DNA of 41,240 nucleotides from Synechocystis sp. PCC 6714 (GTDB lineage: Bacteria > Cyanobacteriota > Cyanobacteriia > Cyanobacteriales > Microcystaceae), in the NCBI RefSeq assembly GCF_000478825.2, contig NZ_CP007545.1, positions 1 through 41,240 on the forward strand, read 5' to 3'. Positions 1 to 9,430 of the stretch are shown in pieces. Numbering within the stretch: the first letter of the stretch is position 1; each line of letters starts with the position of its first letter. Made by a program: the position numbers and the translations under genes. Below the pieces are notes generated by a model. The model worked only from the letters and a program-made list of their open reading frames with translations. It was not told the DNA's origin and searched no databases.

Positions 1-55
1 AACAAGCATCAAAATAAAGACGGCGAAGATTCTGTTTCGCTCAGGGGGAATCCCG

Positions 56-310
56 ATGGAAGTCAAGATATTAACCTGTCCTGTCTATTTTAATAGCTTC
101 CATCTGGGTAAGCCCATGCAACGGATTAACCTGCCAGAGAAATGTCATTTTTTAGGCTTAATCAGAAATCAAAAACTTCTCTATTTTCATGAAAACCCAA
201 CAGTTCAGGAGCGAGACATGCTGATTGCGATCACCATTAATCCCTACGCATCAGATGTTTTAAACAACATTTTAGGTCTGAGATACTTTAGGAAAAATTT
301 TGCAACTTGA
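56..310 (+). CDS. RCK_C (TrkA-C)-like domain protein, possibly the 3' end of a longer gene
   Basis: The 84-residue product resembles an RCK_C ligand-binding domain: a LGKPMQRINLP segment, then GLIRNQKLLYF, then VQERDMLIAIT, which parallels the usual pattern 'GkslreldLP..vvaI.Rngkli.p....l..gD.l.v.'. Such domains regulate K+ channels, Trk/Ktr systems and cation/proton antiporters, which suits its place 75 bp upstream of kdpA. The ATG at 56 has an AGGGGG stretch about 10 bases upstream. However, the frame is open without a stop back to the window edge, so this may be the C-terminus of a larger cation transporter. Family assignment comes from motif recall, not from a search. Confidence 0.5.
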   Translation: MEVKILTCPVYFNSFHLGKPMQRINLPEKCHFLGLIRNQKLLYFHENPTVQERDMLIAITINPYASDVLNNILGLRYFRKNFAT

Positions 311-385
311 GCACAAAAAACTCTTTAGTAATGACTTTCTTTTAGCAATCAGGCAAATTTTTGTTTCCTTAACTCTTATTCTTTT

Positions 386-2059
386 ATGCTACAAGGCTTT
401 TTTCAAATAATTTTAATGCTGGTAATTTTTGCCATCATTGCTCCATTGCTGGGTCGCTACATGGCCCAAGTCTTCTTGGGGGAAAAGACCTGGCTTGATC
501 GAGTAATTTCTCCGGTGGAACGGGTTATCTTTGCTAGCTCTGGTCTGGTTAATAGTAAGTCCATGGGAGGTGGTCAATACGTCCGAGCTGTACTGGTGAG
601 TAACTTGCTCATGATCGTGATGGTCTACCTAATTTTCATGCTCCAAGGCGTATTACCCTTAAATTCCACCGGTCTATCGGCCCCCAGTTGGGACTTGGGG
701 CTACACACGGCCATTTCCTTTACCACTAATACCAACCAGCAACATTATTCCGGCGAAACCACCTATAGCTATTTCAGCCAAGTGGGGGCATTGGGGTTTT
801 TGATGTTTACCTCAGCCGCAACGGGTATTGCGGTGGCGATTGCCTTTATTCGAGGTTTAACGGGGCGACCTTTAGGGAATTTTTACACGGACTTGATCGT
901 ATCAATCACCCGGATTTTGTTACCTATTTCCATTGTTGGGGCGATCGCTCTACTGATGGCGGGAGTCCCCGAAACCTTTGCCGGGCCAGCCCAAGTCACC
1001 ACCATAGAAGGAACTACCCAGTTCATTGCCCGTGGCCCTGTGGCCCACTTTGAAATCATTAAACAGCTAGGGGAAAACGGCGGCGGATTTTTTGGCATTA
1101 ACTCCGCCCATCCCTTTGAAAACCCTAATAACTTAACCAATCTGGTTGAAACGGTGATTATGTTAATCATTCCAGGGGGTCTAATTCTTACCTATGGGCA
1201 TCTGATCGATAATTCCAAGCAGGGCTGGCTAATTTTCTGGATGGTATTCATTATCTATGGGGTGTTCATTATCATTGCCGCTGTGGGGGAGTACCAGGGA
1301 AATCCTTTAGTTAATGAAGTTTTAGGTAGTTCACAACCTAACCTGGAAGGAAAGGAAACCCGCTTTGGCCCCTTTCTCACCGCCCTTTGGGCAGTTTCCA
1401 CCACAGGAACTATGTGTGGTGCTATCAATGGCTTACACGACTCCCTGATGCCATCGGGGGGCTTTGTTACCCTCTCCAATCTGTTTCTACAGATTGTTTG
1501 GGGGGGTCAGGGCACAGGCACCGCCTACCTGTTCATTTTTTTAATCCTCACTGTATTTCTGACTGGGTTAATGGTAGGGCGTACCCCAGAATTTTTGGGC
1601 CGCAAAATTGAAAAACGTGAAATTGTTCTAGCCAGCTTAATTTTGCTTGTCCATCCCATTGTCATCCTGATCCCCGCTGCCATCACCCTGGTCTTTCCTG
1701 AAACCTTGGCTGGCATTAGTAACCCCAGTTTCCACGGTATTTCCCAGGTGGTTTATGAGTATGCCTCCGCCGCCGCCAATAACGGTTCTGGTTTTGAAGG
1801 CCTAGGGGACAACACCCTCTGGTGGAACCTCAGCACCAGTGTCTCCCTTTTAGCAGGACGTTATGTGCCCATTGTGGCGTTAGTGTTTTTAGCGGACGGC
1901 ATGGCCCGCAAACAGCCGGTGCCGGAAACCGATGGGACTCTCCGCACTGATACGACTTTATTTACCGGGGTGATGGCGGGTTCCATTCTTATTCTGGGGG
2001 CATTGACTTTTCTGCCGGTTTTAGTACTAGGCCCCGTGGCCAGCGCCTTTAATTTCTAA
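386..2059 (+). CDS. kdpA: K+-transporting ATPase subunit A (KdpA)
   Basis: KdpA is the potassium-binding and translocating subunit of the high-affinity KdpFABC pump in the cytoplasmic membrane. At 557 residues it has normal family length. All four selectivity-filter loops of the K+-channel-like fold are visible: [10 protein letters not shown] near residue 112, [17 protein letters not shown] near 231, TTGTMCGA near 338 and [10 protein letters not shown] near 462. Hydrophobic segments run throughout, starting with [20 protein letters not shown]. It is first in a same-strand kdpA-B-F-C-D series. The gap to kdpB is 137 bp, wide for this operon, and holds a GC-rich hairpin. Confidence 0.97.
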   Translation: MLQGFFQIILMLVIFAIIAPLLGRYMAQVFLGEKTWLDRVISPVERVIFASSGLVNSKSMGGGQYVRAVLVSNLLMIVMVYLIFMLQGVLPLNSTGLSAPSWDLGLHTAISFTTNTNQQHYSGETTYSYFSQVGALGFLMFTSAATGIAVAIAFIRGLTGRPLGNFYTDLIVSITRILLPISIVGAIALLMAGVPETFAGPAQVTTIEGTTQFIARGPVAHFEIIKQLGENGGGFFGINSAHPFENPNNLTNLVETVIMLIIPGGLILTYGHLIDNSKQGWLIFWMVFIIYGVFIIIAAVGEYQGNPLVNEVLGSSQPNLEGKETRFGPFLTALWAVSTTGTMCGAINGLHDSLMPSGGFVTLSNLFLQIVWGGQGTGTAYLFIFLILTVFLTGLMVGRTPEFLGRKIEKREIVLASLILLVHPIVILIPAAITLVFPETLAGISNPSFHGISQVVYEYASAAANNGSGFEGLGDNTLWWNLSTSVSLLAGRYVPIVALVFLADGMARKQPVPETDGTLRTDTTLFTGVMAGSILILGALTFLPVLVLGPVASAFNF

Positions 2060-2071
2060 GAGGAGTTTCAG

Positions 2072-2097
2072 AAGCCCCCCAGTATTGGGGGCTTTAG
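2072..2097 (+). terminator. GC-rich hairpin between kdpA and kdpB
   Basis: AAGCCCCC at 2072-2079 pairs with GGGGGCTT at 2087-2094, followed by only a short T run. It lies 13 bases after the kdpA stop. It could be a weak terminator or attenuator that lowers kdpB expression relative to kdpA, or an mRNA-stabilising hairpin. The poly-T tract is too short for a confident terminator call. Confidence 0.45.
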
Positions 2098-2196
2098 GGG
2101 ATGGAATAAAACTTTTCAGACATCCTTTTAAGTAATGACCGATCTGTCAATGGCTTAATCCACGAACAGTAAACCTTTTATTTATCATTTAAACCG

Positions 2197-4287
2197 ATGA
2201 CCCAATCTTCCCTTACCCTCAAGCAACCCGGTGGGCCACGTCAGCAACGCAAACACACACCTAAAGCTCAAATGGCTAATTTATACCGACGAGCTTTGGT
2301 GTCAGCCTTTTGGAAGCTAGACCCCCGGGTAATGGTAAAAAACCCAGTTATATTCATTGTTTGGGTTGGTACCTTGATTACGGCCATACTGACCCTCAAT
2401 CCCAGCCTATTTGGAACAGATCAAAGTGAAGGGGCAGCAGTTTATAACGGCTTGATTACCCTGATTTTATTTTTCACCATATTATTTGCTAATTTCGCTG
2501 AGGCCGTGGCGGAAGGACGGGGAAAAGCCCAGGCCGATGCCCTGAAATCCACTCGCTCAGATACGATAGCCCGACGCATACAGCCCAATGGTGCCATCGA
2601 AGAAGTCAGTTCCACTAGCCTACGACGCGGCGATCGCATCAAAGTGATAGCTGGAGAGATGATTCCCATCGATGGAGAAGTGATAGAGGGGGTTGCTTCG
2701 GTCGATGAGTCGGCGATTACCGGTGAATCAGCCCCCGTATTAAAGGAACCAGGATCAGATGTAGCCAGTTCTGTTACCGGGGGAACCCGCATTATCTCCG
2801 ATGAATTAACCCTGCAAGTTACCTCCGATCCTGGTATGGGCTTCATCGACCGCATGATTGCCCTGGTGGAAGGAGCAGAGCGGTCTAAAACCCCCAATGA
2901 GATTGCCCTAACGGTTTTACTTGCTGTTTTGACCCTGGTCTTTTTGATTGTGGTGGCTACCCTACCGCCGATCGCCAACTACGCCCAAAGTCCTGTGGGC
3001 ATAACTATTCTGGTGGCTTTATTGGTGGCATTAATTCCCACCACCATCGGTGGCTTGCTCAGTGCCATCGGCATTGCGGGGATGGATCGGGTAGCTCAGT
3101 TTAATGTGGTGGCCACGTCCGGGCGGGCAGTGGAAGCCTGTGGAGATATAAATACCCTAGTTCTTGATAAAACAGGGACTATTACTCTGGGTAATCGTTT
3201 AGCGGAGGAGTTTATCCCCATCAACGGACACAATCAATCTGAGGTAGCGGAGATCGCCCTGGCAGCTAGTTTATTTGATACGACTCCGGAAGGTAAATCA
3301 ATTGTGCGACTAGCGGAAAAAATGGGGGCAAAGGTTGACTTTGATAAAAACCAGGCGGAAGGAGTGGAATTCTCCGCCCGTACCCGCATGAGTGGCACCG
3401 ACCTACCCAATGGGGATGAGATCAGAAAAGGGGCTGTGGATGCTATCCGGGGCTTTGTGCGTTCCCGAGGTGGGGAGGCTAATGCTGAACTAGACAAAGC
3501 CTTTGAAAGGGTTTCTCGACTGGGGGGCACTCCCCTGGCCGTTTGCCAGAATAATGACATCTACGGGGTAATTTACCTCAAAGATATTATCAAACCCGGC
3601 ATTCGTGAACGGTTTGCTCAATTACGTCGCATGGGAGTTCGCACTGTCATGCTCACAGGGGATAACCGCATTACGGCTTCGGTCATTGCCGAGGAAGCGG
3701 GGGTAGATGACTTTGTAGCGGAAGCAACCCCAGAAGACAAAATTCAGGTCATCCAAATTGAGCAATCCCAAGGAAAACTGGTAGCTATGACCGGAGATGG
3801 TACCAACGATGCTCCGGCCCTAGCCCAAGCCAATGTGGGGGTAGCTATGAATTCCGGTACCCAGGCGGCCAAGGAAGCAGCCAATATGGTGGATCTTGAT
3901 TCTGACCCCACCAAACTAATTGACTTAATCACCATTGGCAAACAACTTTTGATTACCAGGGGTGCGCTAACAACCTTTTCCCTAGCCAATGACATTGCTA
4001 AATATTTTGCCATTATTCCAGCGATGTTTGGGGCAGTGGGTATCGAAGCACTCAATATTATGGCCCTCAGTAGTCATCGCACGGCAGTGCTTTCCGCTTT
4101 GATTTACAACGCCTTGATCATTCCTGCCTTAATTCCCTTAGCCCTCAAAGGAATTGAGTTTCGTCCCCTCACGGCTAATCAATTGCTCCAACGTAATATC
4201 CTCATCTACGGTCTTGGAGGCATCATAGCCCCATTCATTGCCATCAAATTGATCGATCTGGGACTATCGGCGGTGACGCGGTTTTAA
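2197..4287 (+). CDS. kdpB: K+-transporting P-type ATPase subunit B (KdpB)
   Basis: KdpB is the catalytic P-type ATPase that powers K+ import through KdpA. The 696-residue protein contains the actuator motif [13 protein letters not shown] near residue 176, the phosphorylation loop [11 protein letters not shown] with the aspartate at about residue 324, the nucleotide-domain stretch TPEGKSIV, and the hinge motif [15 protein letters not shown] near residue 530. Membrane helices flank these domains as in P-type ATPases. The N-terminus is somewhat extended and basic, so the ATG at 2197 is likely though not certain. It is followed 67 bp later by the small KdpF-like gene. Confidence 0.97.
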   Translation: MTQSSLTLKQPGGPRQQRKHTPKAQMANLYRRALVSAFWKLDPRVMVKNPVIFIVWVGTLITAILTLNPSLFGTDQSEGAAVYNGLITLILFFTILFANFAEAVAEGRGKAQADALKSTRSDTIARRIQPNGAIEEVSSTSLRRGDRIKVIAGEMIPIDGEVIEGVASVDESAITGESAPVLKEPGSDVASSVTGGTRIISDELTLQVTSDPGMGFIDRMIALVEGAERSKTPNEIALTVLLAVLTLVFLIVVATLPPIANYAQSPVGITILVALLVALIPTTIGGLLSAIGIAGMDRVAQFNVVATSGRAVEACGDINTLVLDKTGTITLGNRLAEEFIPINGHNQSEVAEIALAASLFDTTPEGKSIVRLAEKMGAKVDFDKNQAEGVEFSARTRMSGTDLPNGDEIRKGAVDAIRGFVRSRGGEANAELDKAFERVSRLGGTPLAVCQNNDIYGVIYLKDIIKPGIRERFAQLRRMGVRTVMLTGDNRITASVIAEEAGVDDFVAEATPEDKIQVIQIEQSQGKLVAMTGDGTNDAPALAQANVGVAMNSGTQAAKEAANMVDLDSDPTKLIDLITIGKQLLITRGALTTFSLANDIAKYFAIIPAMFGAVGIEALNIMALSSHRTAVLSALIYNALIIPALIPLALKGIEFRPLTANQLLQRNILIYGLGGIIAPFIAIKLIDLGLSAVTRF

Positions 4288-4354
4288 GCCCATTAAATAG
4301 AGGGTTCTGAATTATTCACAACTCAATCAACAACATTTACATAATCTGTTTCCC

Positions 4355-4555
4355 ATGAGATATAAACCACCTAAGTTTTCCTGCATCATTTTCCTTGGCC
4401 TTGTCCTCAATACGGTGATCGCCCCTATGGTTTATGCCGCCACTGATAAGGCAATTACTAGAGGCACGGCCTACTCCCTGGGTCTGCTCTGTCTATTAGT
4501 TCTAGCTCTAGCCATTTACTTAGCCATAGTCATTGTGCAACCTGAAAGGTTTTAG
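4355..4555 (+). CDS. kdpF: KdpF-like small membrane subunit (KdpG of cyanobacteria)
   Basis: The 66-residue protein has two hydrophobic stretches: an N-terminal one ending in APMVYAA that resembles a signal sequence or first helix, and a C-terminal LALAIYLAIVIVQPERF. The latter matches the KdpF consensus of a single helix ending in (L/V)xPE(K/R)F. KdpF stabilises the KdpABC complex. In cyanobacteria this small gene sits between kdpB and kdpC and has been called kdpG, and that is its place here. It is longer than the about 29-residue KdpF of E. coli because of the extra N-terminal segment. Confidence 0.85.
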   Translation: MRYKPPKFSCIIFLGLVLNTVIAPMVYAATDKAITRGTAYSLGLLCLLVLALAIYLAIVIVQPERF

Positions 4556-4617
4556 TCCCCACAATTTTGAAAAATCTCCAAATCCCTTCCACCTAAAATC
4601 TACCAATTTTTTAACCC

Positions 4618-5193
4618 ATGCAAGACCTAATTTTCAGCATTCGTAGTATCGCCACCCTTTGGATTTTGACCGCTTTTTTGTATCCTCTATTAATTTTTCT
4701 CATTGGCCAAACGGTTTTTCCTTTTCAGGCCAACGGTAGTTTATTGACTAATGCCCAAGGTGAAGTGGTGGGTTCAGTTTTAATTGGTCAAACTTTTACG
4801 GAGGATAAATATTTCTGGGGTCGTCCTAGCGTCGTTGACTACAGCGAAGGGGAAGATGCTAATCCTACCGGACTTTCTGGTGGCAGTAACCTAGCGTCAG
4901 AAAATCCTGATCTGCTAGAGCGAATTAAAGCAGAAGCTGAACGTCTAAAGTCCTTCGGTGTTGAACCCACGGCCAATCTACTCTATTCTTCCGGTTCTGG
5001 CCTCGATCCCCACATTTCCCCCGCTGCGGCGGCAGCCCAATTGGAGCGGGTTGCCAAGGCTAGGGGATTAAGAATGGAGGCAGTACAATCCCTAATTACT
5101 CAAAATACAGAGGGGCGCTTCCTCGGAATTTTTGGTGATCCTGGCATCAATGTTCTGACACTAAATATGGCCTTGGATAATATTAAATCCTAA
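4618..5193 (+). CDS. kdpC: K+-transporting ATPase subunit C (KdpC)
   Basis: KdpC is the single-span subunit that assists ATP and K+ binding in the pump. The 191-residue protein starts with one membrane helix (ATLWILTAFLYPLLIFLIGQ), followed by the family motif GSVLIGQTFTEDKYFWGRPS near residue 56, then SGGSNLASENPDL and the conserved DPHISPAAA near residue 127. The C-terminus carries NVLTLNMALD. The ATG at 4618 follows kdpF by 62 bp and the next gene starts 14 bases after the kdpC stop, consistent with co-transcription. Confidence 0.96.
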   Translation: MQDLIFSIRSIATLWILTAFLYPLLIFLIGQTVFPFQANGSLLTNAQGEVVGSVLIGQTFTEDKYFWGRPSVVDYSEGEDANPTGLSGGSNLASENPDLLERIKAEAERLKSFGVEPTANLLYSSGSGLDPHISPAAAAAQLERVAKARGLRMEAVQSLITQNTEGRFLGIFGDPGINVLTLNMALDNIKS

Positions 5194-5207
5194 ATTTTGT
5201 CAAATCC

Positions 5208-6323
5208 ATGTACCCCATTCCACGGTCAGGTTCTCCGTCCCCACGAGGCAAACACAAAGTTTTTATCGGTATGGCCCCTGGGGTAGGAAAAACCTATCGT
5301 ATGTTGGAAGAAGCTCAACAACTTAAACAAGAAGGAATTGATATTGTCATCGGTATCCTAGAAACCCACGGTAGAGCAGACACAGCAGATAAAGCGATCG
5401 GGCTAGAAAGTATTCCTCTGAAAAGCATTGACTGGCAGGGGCGGACTTTAACGGAAATGGATGTTGATGGAGTGATCAAACGCAGGCCCCAATTAGCTCT
5501 AATAGATGAATTAGCCCACACTAATATTCCTAGTTCTCAACGGGAGAAGCGTTATCAAGATGTCGAGATCATTCTAGACGCAGGCATTGATGTTTATTCC
5601 ACCATTAATATCCAGCATTTAGAAAGCTTAAACGACTTAGTCTATAAAATTTCTGGTGTTGTAGTCCGAGAACGAGTTCCGGATCGCCTACTTGATGAAG
5701 CAGATGAAGTAGTAATGATAGATGTCACTCCAGAAACTTTACAAGAACGACTTAGAGAAGGAAAAATTTATGCGGCCGAGAAGATTGAGCAGGCTTTGCA
5801 AAACTTTTTCCAGCGTCAGAACCTCATTGCCCTTAGGGAATTAGCATTGCGAGAAGTTGCAGATAATGTTGAGGGAAATGGTCGAGAAAGCAACTTTGAA
5901 AATTACTGTAATATCCAAGAGCGAATTTTAGTCTGTATTTCAACCTATCCAAACTCAATTCGGTTACTAAGACGGGGAGCACGCATTGCCAATCAAATGA
6001 ATGGTCAATTGTACGTTATTTTTGTTTCCCATCCCAACCAATTTCTTTCCAAGAATGAGACGCTTCATATTGAAACTTGTAAGCGATTGTGTGAAGAATT
6101 TGAAGGAGAGTTTTTACGCATAGAATCAGATAACATAGTCTCAGCGATTATGACTGCTGCGGGTGAATATCATATTACACAAATTGTTTTAGGGGAAACT
6201 AAACGCTCTCGCTGGAACCTACTAATTAAAGGCTCTATTGTTCAGAGGTTAATGCGAGTTTTACCCCAAGTAGATCTACATATTATTGCCAATGACCCTA
6301 CCAGAACTATCGAGCGGATTTAA
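5208..6323 (+). CDS. kdpD: KdpD N-terminal sensor protein (KdpD domain + UspA domain, no kinase)
   Basis: The 371-residue protein corresponds to the cytoplasmic N-terminal half of E. coli KdpD. It has the KdpD/OsmoK domain with Walker A GVGKTYRMLEE near residue 28 and Walker B LALIDELAHTN near residue 98, then a universal-stress-like domain from about residue 238 (ERILVCISTYPNS). The four membrane helices, GAF domain and histidine-kinase domain are absent. Truncated KdpD proteins of this kind are known in cyanobacterial kdp operons, so this is a normal variant and not a broken gene. No kdpE is adjacent. In other bacteria the USP domain binds c-di-AMP; whether it does so here is inference. Confidence 0.92.
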   Translation: MYPIPRSGSPSPRGKHKVFIGMAPGVGKTYRMLEEAQQLKQEGIDIVIGILETHGRADTADKAIGLESIPLKSIDWQGRTLTEMDVDGVIKRRPQLALIDELAHTNIPSSQREKRYQDVEIILDAGIDVYSTINIQHLESLNDLVYKISGVVVRERVPDRLLDEADEVVMIDVTPETLQERLREGKIYAAEKIEQALQNFFQRQNLIALRELALREVADNVEGNGRESNFENYCNIQERILVCISTYPNSIRLLRRGARIANQMNGQLYVIFVSHPNQFLSKNETLHIETCKRLCEEFEGEFLRIESDNIVSAIMTAAGEYHITQIVLGETKRSRWNLLIKGSIVQRLMRVLPQVDLHIIANDPTRTIERI

Positions 6324-6493
6324 ATAGGTAAATTCTTCAAGAATACATAAGCTAAACCTTTCAAAACAGCAATGGCATTATAGTTGATTTAATTGAGAGT
6401 AAGACACCGATCAGAGCTAAAAGGGTCTTTGGTAAAGACCTTAGTCATCTCAATCTTACTTTGATTGATTATAAACCTCCCCAGGCTTAAGAC
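6324..6493. other. Intergenic spacer downstream of kdpD with a small hairpin
   Basis: No gene is seen. GGTCTTT (6424-6430), loop GGT, AAAGACC (6434-6440) forms a perfect 7-bp hairpin about 100 bases after the kdpD stop. It lacks a T tract, so it is at best a weak transcript end. The left copy of the 1.6-kb direct repeat begins at about 6494. Confidence 0.4.
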
Positions 6494-6590
6494 ATTGCGC
6501 CCCACACCGTTCACAGACCCAACCAACGGACTGCTTTTCGGATGATCGCCTTCCAATCAGGGGGATAACGGTCATCCTTCATCGGTCACT

Positions 6591-7075
6591 TGTCCAGCAT
6601 AAAAAATACTGACTGGACAAAAGAAATGTAGACAGGATAAAGCTTTGAGATTCGATGTCCAGCATGGCAACTAATATGTCCAGTCTCATGTCCAGCGCAA
6701 ACTGTACAAATCCAGTGGGGGCAAGAGGGGTTAAATTTTCTCGACAATCCAGGCGGACTGATTACCGATTTTTCCAGACCGCCGAAATATCCAGCAACCC
6801 CTAGTAAAAGTTTCACCCTTAGGCTTAACCCCTAGTAATTCTTCAATCTCACTGGTGGTCAAAATCCAATTATGGGCAGCGGCTTCTTCTAGTTCCCGAT
6901 GCTTGTCCAGTGGCGATCGCCGATTGAAAGACTGCATTAAGTTAAGCAGGGCCAGCGTTTGGGGGTTTATGTCCAGCCCTGAGTCCATAATGTCCAGTGA
7001 GCTGTCCAGTTCTGACCTGACAGTATCGGGGGAATTGTCCAGTCTAGACTTTACAATATCCAACGACTTGTCCAG
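6591..7075. promoter_or_regulatory. Array of TGTCCAG sites in and downstream of the HTH gene
   Basis: TGTCCAG begins at 6591, 6656, 6677, 6689, 6904, 6970, 6991, 7003, 7036 and 7069, with an inverted copy at 6613. A further copy lies at 7674. Spacings of 21 then 12 bases occur twice (6656/6677/6689 non-coding; 6970/6991/7003 coding), and 33 bases twice, so most sites are close to helical phase. The same array recurs in the right repeat copy. Proposed as binding sites for the protein encoded here or as a partition/replication iteron set; no binding data are available. Confidence 0.6.
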
Positions 7076-7309
7076 TCCAGAGCTGACAGGTTCAAAAGTT
7101 ACCGTTGTTTCGGCGATCGGAGTAAAAGTTTTGAGACTTCCTCCTTCCGCCAAGTGTTGATGGATCTGGTCTAGTAACTCAATTTGCTCCGGGGTGGCAT
7201 AGCTACTTCTGCCCTGACGACTGAGAGTAATCCCCAAAGCTTTTAGGCGATCGTATAAAGCCTGGCGACTGGTCAAAGCATAACGGTCACAGAGTTGTTT
7301 AATATCCAT
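6731..7309 (-). CDS. HTH DNA-binding protein with LD-rich repeat, left copy
   Basis: The 192-residue product begins MDIKQLCDRYALTSRQALYDRLKALGI, a helix-turn-helix with MerR/Xre-like character, followed by ATPEQIELLDQIHQHLAEGG. The middle is low complexity (LDKSLDIV, RLDNSPDTV, ELDSSLDIM, GLDINPQ), where each LD is the translation of an embedded TGTCCAG DNA site. The C-terminal third (ATSEIEELLGVKP-like, then TRGCWIFRRSGKIGNQSAWIVEKI) looks like a second small folded unit. I chose the ATG at 7309, not an upstream one, because the right copy (19760) starts there. The N-terminal part resembles the HTH protein at 35426-35974. Function unknown; plausible roles are autoregulation or plasmid maintenance. 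Confidence 0.75.
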   Translation of the reverse strand: MDIKQLCDRYALTSRQALYDRLKALGITLSRQGRSSYATPEQIELLDQIHQHLAEGGSLKTFTPIAETTVTFEPVSSGLDKSLDIVKSRLDNSPDTVRSELDSSLDIMDSGLDINPQTLALLNLMQSFNRRSPLDKHRELEEAAAHNWILTTSEIEELLGVKPKGETFTRGCWIFRRSGKIGNQSAWIVEKI

Positions 7310-7351
7310 CTTGTTTTTACTGTATTTTTCAGAGAAAGTTGCTATTCCTGC

Positions 7352-7640
7352 GGCAGGACAAACAATCCATGGCAACCATAAAAATAGCTGGCAGCCGATA
7401 AAATTTTTTGCATCCTAAAGATAAGCATTGGGGCTGACAGCCAACAACAAATGCCAACCTCAAAATGTCCTGTCGCCAAACCAAGGAAGCGGAGGCAGAA
7501 CAAACATTAATGGCAACCACAAAAATGCTGACGAGCCACCATAACCTTTGGTTTTTATTGATAACTTTCCTGCGAGGAAGCCAACAATAAATGCTAACCT
7601 TAAAGAGTTCTGGCGTAGCGTCAATACTTCCCCTGACTCC
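7352..7640. repeat. Two imperfect ~142-bp tandem units in the intergenic region
   Basis: A unit starting near 7352 (GGCAGGACAAAC, then ATGGCAACCATAAAAAT, later GCCAACAACAAATGCCAACC) is repeated from about 7494 (GGCAGAACAAAC, ATGGCAACCACAAAAAT, GCCAACAATAAATGCTAACC). The region lies between two minus-strand genes and recurs in the right copy at about 19799-20070. No convincing gene was found: the short minus-strand reading frames here only mirror the repeat. It could hold a leader RNA, a promoter region or an origin-like element. Confidence 0.6.
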
Positions 7641-7744
7641 CCTATTGAAAGCGGCAATCGAGGGTGGTTAACTTGTCCAGTTTACACTTTACAAATTAAC
7701 TTGACAAGTGCCCTAACAGGTAACTTGATATGTAACTTGACAGA

Positions 7745-8170
7745 CTAGACAATAATGCCAAGCTCTCTTAGGATAAGGATTACAGGTACTTTACAGGTTT
7801 CCAACTCTTGTACAGCGGCCAACTTGGCCTTGGGGATATACTTTGACCCTTTACGCTGTCTGATGCCATTCTCCCAAATCTCATAGTGGTAGTAAAATTG
7901 CTCATAGGACTTACCCTTTTTATGGCAGTAATGGAGTTGAATATAGCCAGAGCCGTCACCTTTAGTTCTACGATTTTTTGGTGGGGGTTGGTAGGGAACT
8001 ATGGGCTTAAACTGGTCACAACCATTGAGGTTATTTTCTACAAGATACTTACCCTTGAGTAAACAAAACTTCCAAGCAGAATTGGCAGGAATTGAATCCT
8101 TAAAAGAATAGCAATTAGAACACGGAGTAAATTGTCCCAATGCTGAAAGAAGATCAACGTATTTAGTCAT
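7745..8170 (-). CDS. Small zinc-motif protein, shortened paralogue of the 20.2-kb gene
   Basis: The 141-residue product carries four cysteines (CSNC near residue 17, then a C in KFCLLKG and a C in NGCDQF), likely a zinc site. This is followed by a basic domain with YIQLHYCHKKGKSYEQFYYHYEIW and KGSKYIPKAKLAAVQELE. I recall a similar C-terminal domain in cyanobacterial plasmid-borne proteins next to DNA methyltransferases. From CSNC onward it matches the end of the 20192-21331 gene, but the first 16 residues (MTKYVDLLSALGQFTP) are unrelated, so this copy looks cut from a larger gene and given a new start. Whether it is expressed is unknown. Confidence 0.6.
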   Translation of the reverse strand: MTKYVDLLSALGQFTPCSNCYSFKDSIPANSAWKFCLLKGKYLVENNLNGCDQFKPIVPYQPPPKNRRTKGDGSGYIQLHYCHKKGKSYEQFYYHYEIWENGIRQRKGSKYIPKAKLAAVQELETCKVPVILILRELGIIV

Positions 8171-8194
8171 GGTTACGGTAGCCTTCAGGGGGCT

Positions 8195-9430
8195 TCAAAC
8201 AGGAACCGGGGGCCCGGTATCAAGGAAAAACCAGAAAGTTGCCAGGACGATGGAGCGTAATCGGTTGGGCAAAGTGGGTAAATAGTCCTGTGAGAAAGAT
8301 CGCCAACCCACGACTTGGATAATTTCCACCACTTCGGCGATCGCCTCTGGAAGGTGAATACCCAAGATTTGAATGACTTCCGGTGGCAAACCATCCAGGT
8401 GGGAAGTGAGCCTTATAGGAGACTTATAAGAGAAGGTTCTCAGTTCACTTGTATGCAGTAATGCCTTAGTAACTTTAGTGAGGGTAGCCCCGGCATTGGT
8501 GAGGACATCGGTAACATTACGGCGACTACAACCCAACTTTTCCGCAATGACTTCGCCCGTGGTAACTCCAGAACGGATCGCCTCGACAATCTGGGAATGA
8601 TCGCCAGCTTGGGGGTAATTTCAAAACCGTGGAGGCAAACATAGTCTGCACCAAACTCTTTCACCCAGGCCAGGTCATGGATGGCATTTTTCTGGGGGTC
8701 GCCGGTGATAATGAAATGGGTAAATTGTTGGTGGGGGTAGCGGTTAGCCCTTTGACGGCCAAAATTTTGCAACACTTCCTTTTGGGAGCGGCGGTGGTAA
8801 TACTCCTCAAAATGTTCGATTTGTCCGCCAGTGGCTAGGAATTGGGCTTTGATGGCCCCCAGGTTGGGCAGGGGTAAACCACAGGAGAGCATATGCGGCT
8901 GGCCCTCAAATTGATTACTACCCCGACTATCTCGATACCACTGACCTTCCGCTAATAGGGTTTTTAGTTGGGCCTTGTAGGTGAGTATTGGCACGGGGCC
9001 ATAGGCTTGGAATAATGGGTCCCTGACGGCGATCGCTTTTTCCATGGCCCTATCACTGGGTCGGGAGCTATCCCAACCGGGCAGAACAATTTGGACAACT
9101 TTGAGGTTTTGGAAAGGTTTTTCCGTTTTTCGTTTGATCACCTTAACCTTGTCCTTTTCGATATTCAGCAAGCAGGCACAATCAGCTTGATTATTGGTGG
9201 CATCCAAGGCAATCACATAATCAGCCTCCGCAATGGTAGCTAATTCATGGCGGCGATCGATGGTGAGGATAAGGTTATGGGGAAAAGCTGGATTTGGGCA
9301 GAAGCTTGGCCATGGAGGGAACGGAGCAGATGGATTAAACCATTACTGGGTAATTGTTGAAGCCTTTCCTCAGTGATTTGTCGGGCTTCAGCGAGGGCGT
9401 ATTGATTACTGCGGCGAAATTGCCCCAGCA
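8195..9430 (-). pseudogene. Frameshifted C-terminal remnant of a CyRepA1-type plasmid replication protein
   Basis: Three adjacent minus-strand frames read as one protein. The first (9431-about 9270) gives FRRSNQYALAEARQITEERLQQL to AQIQLF. The second continues from PHNLILTIDRRHELATIAEADYVIALDATNN through GRQRANRYPHQQFTHF to GFEITP. The third resumes as AGDHSQIVEAIRSGVTTGEVIAEKLGCSRRNVTDVL and ends at 8195. The two breaks fall at homopolymers, TTTTCCCC near 9280 and CCCCC near 8618. Motifs such as NLGAI..., EEYYHRRSQKEVLQNFGRQRANRYP match my memory of the helicase end of CyRepA1 replication proteins. The N-terminal primase/helicase part is missing; the gene stops at a junction with a recombinase fragment. 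Confidence 0.72.

Larger units (their letters stand above)
6494..8125. repeat. Left copy of a 1.6-kb direct repeat
   Basis: This stretch is nearly identical, in the same orientation, to 18928-20566. Homology runs from an ATTGC...CCGTTCACAGAC start through an HTH gene, a non-coding tandem-repeat region and most of a small zinc-motif gene. Differences include a 30-base insertion near 18967 in the right copy, a 12-base deletion in the right copy that removes one TGTCCAG site, and scattered substitutions. The two copies bracket the replication-gene wreckage and the nickel island, so homologous recombination could delete or duplicate about 12.4 kb. Confidence 0.95.

Noticed and set aside
2442-2978. 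178-codon minus-strand frame inside kdpB
   Set aside because: Shadow of a strongly conserved gene; codon bias of kdpB on the other strand accounts for it.
5208-6323. kdpD as a truncated pseudogene
   Set aside because: Both domains are complete and cyanobacterial Kdp operons are known to carry this short form.
7329-7657. Two minus-strand frames of 60-65 codons in the spacer of the direct repeat
   Set aside because: They mirror the two tandem units, lack ribosome sites and have no protein-like composition; the tandem repeat explains their similarity.
8440-9216. An intact 258-residue gene within the replication remnant
   Set aside because: Its last 50 residues lose similarity just after a CCCCC run, while the other frame resumes the expected HTH region; it is part of a broken longer gene.
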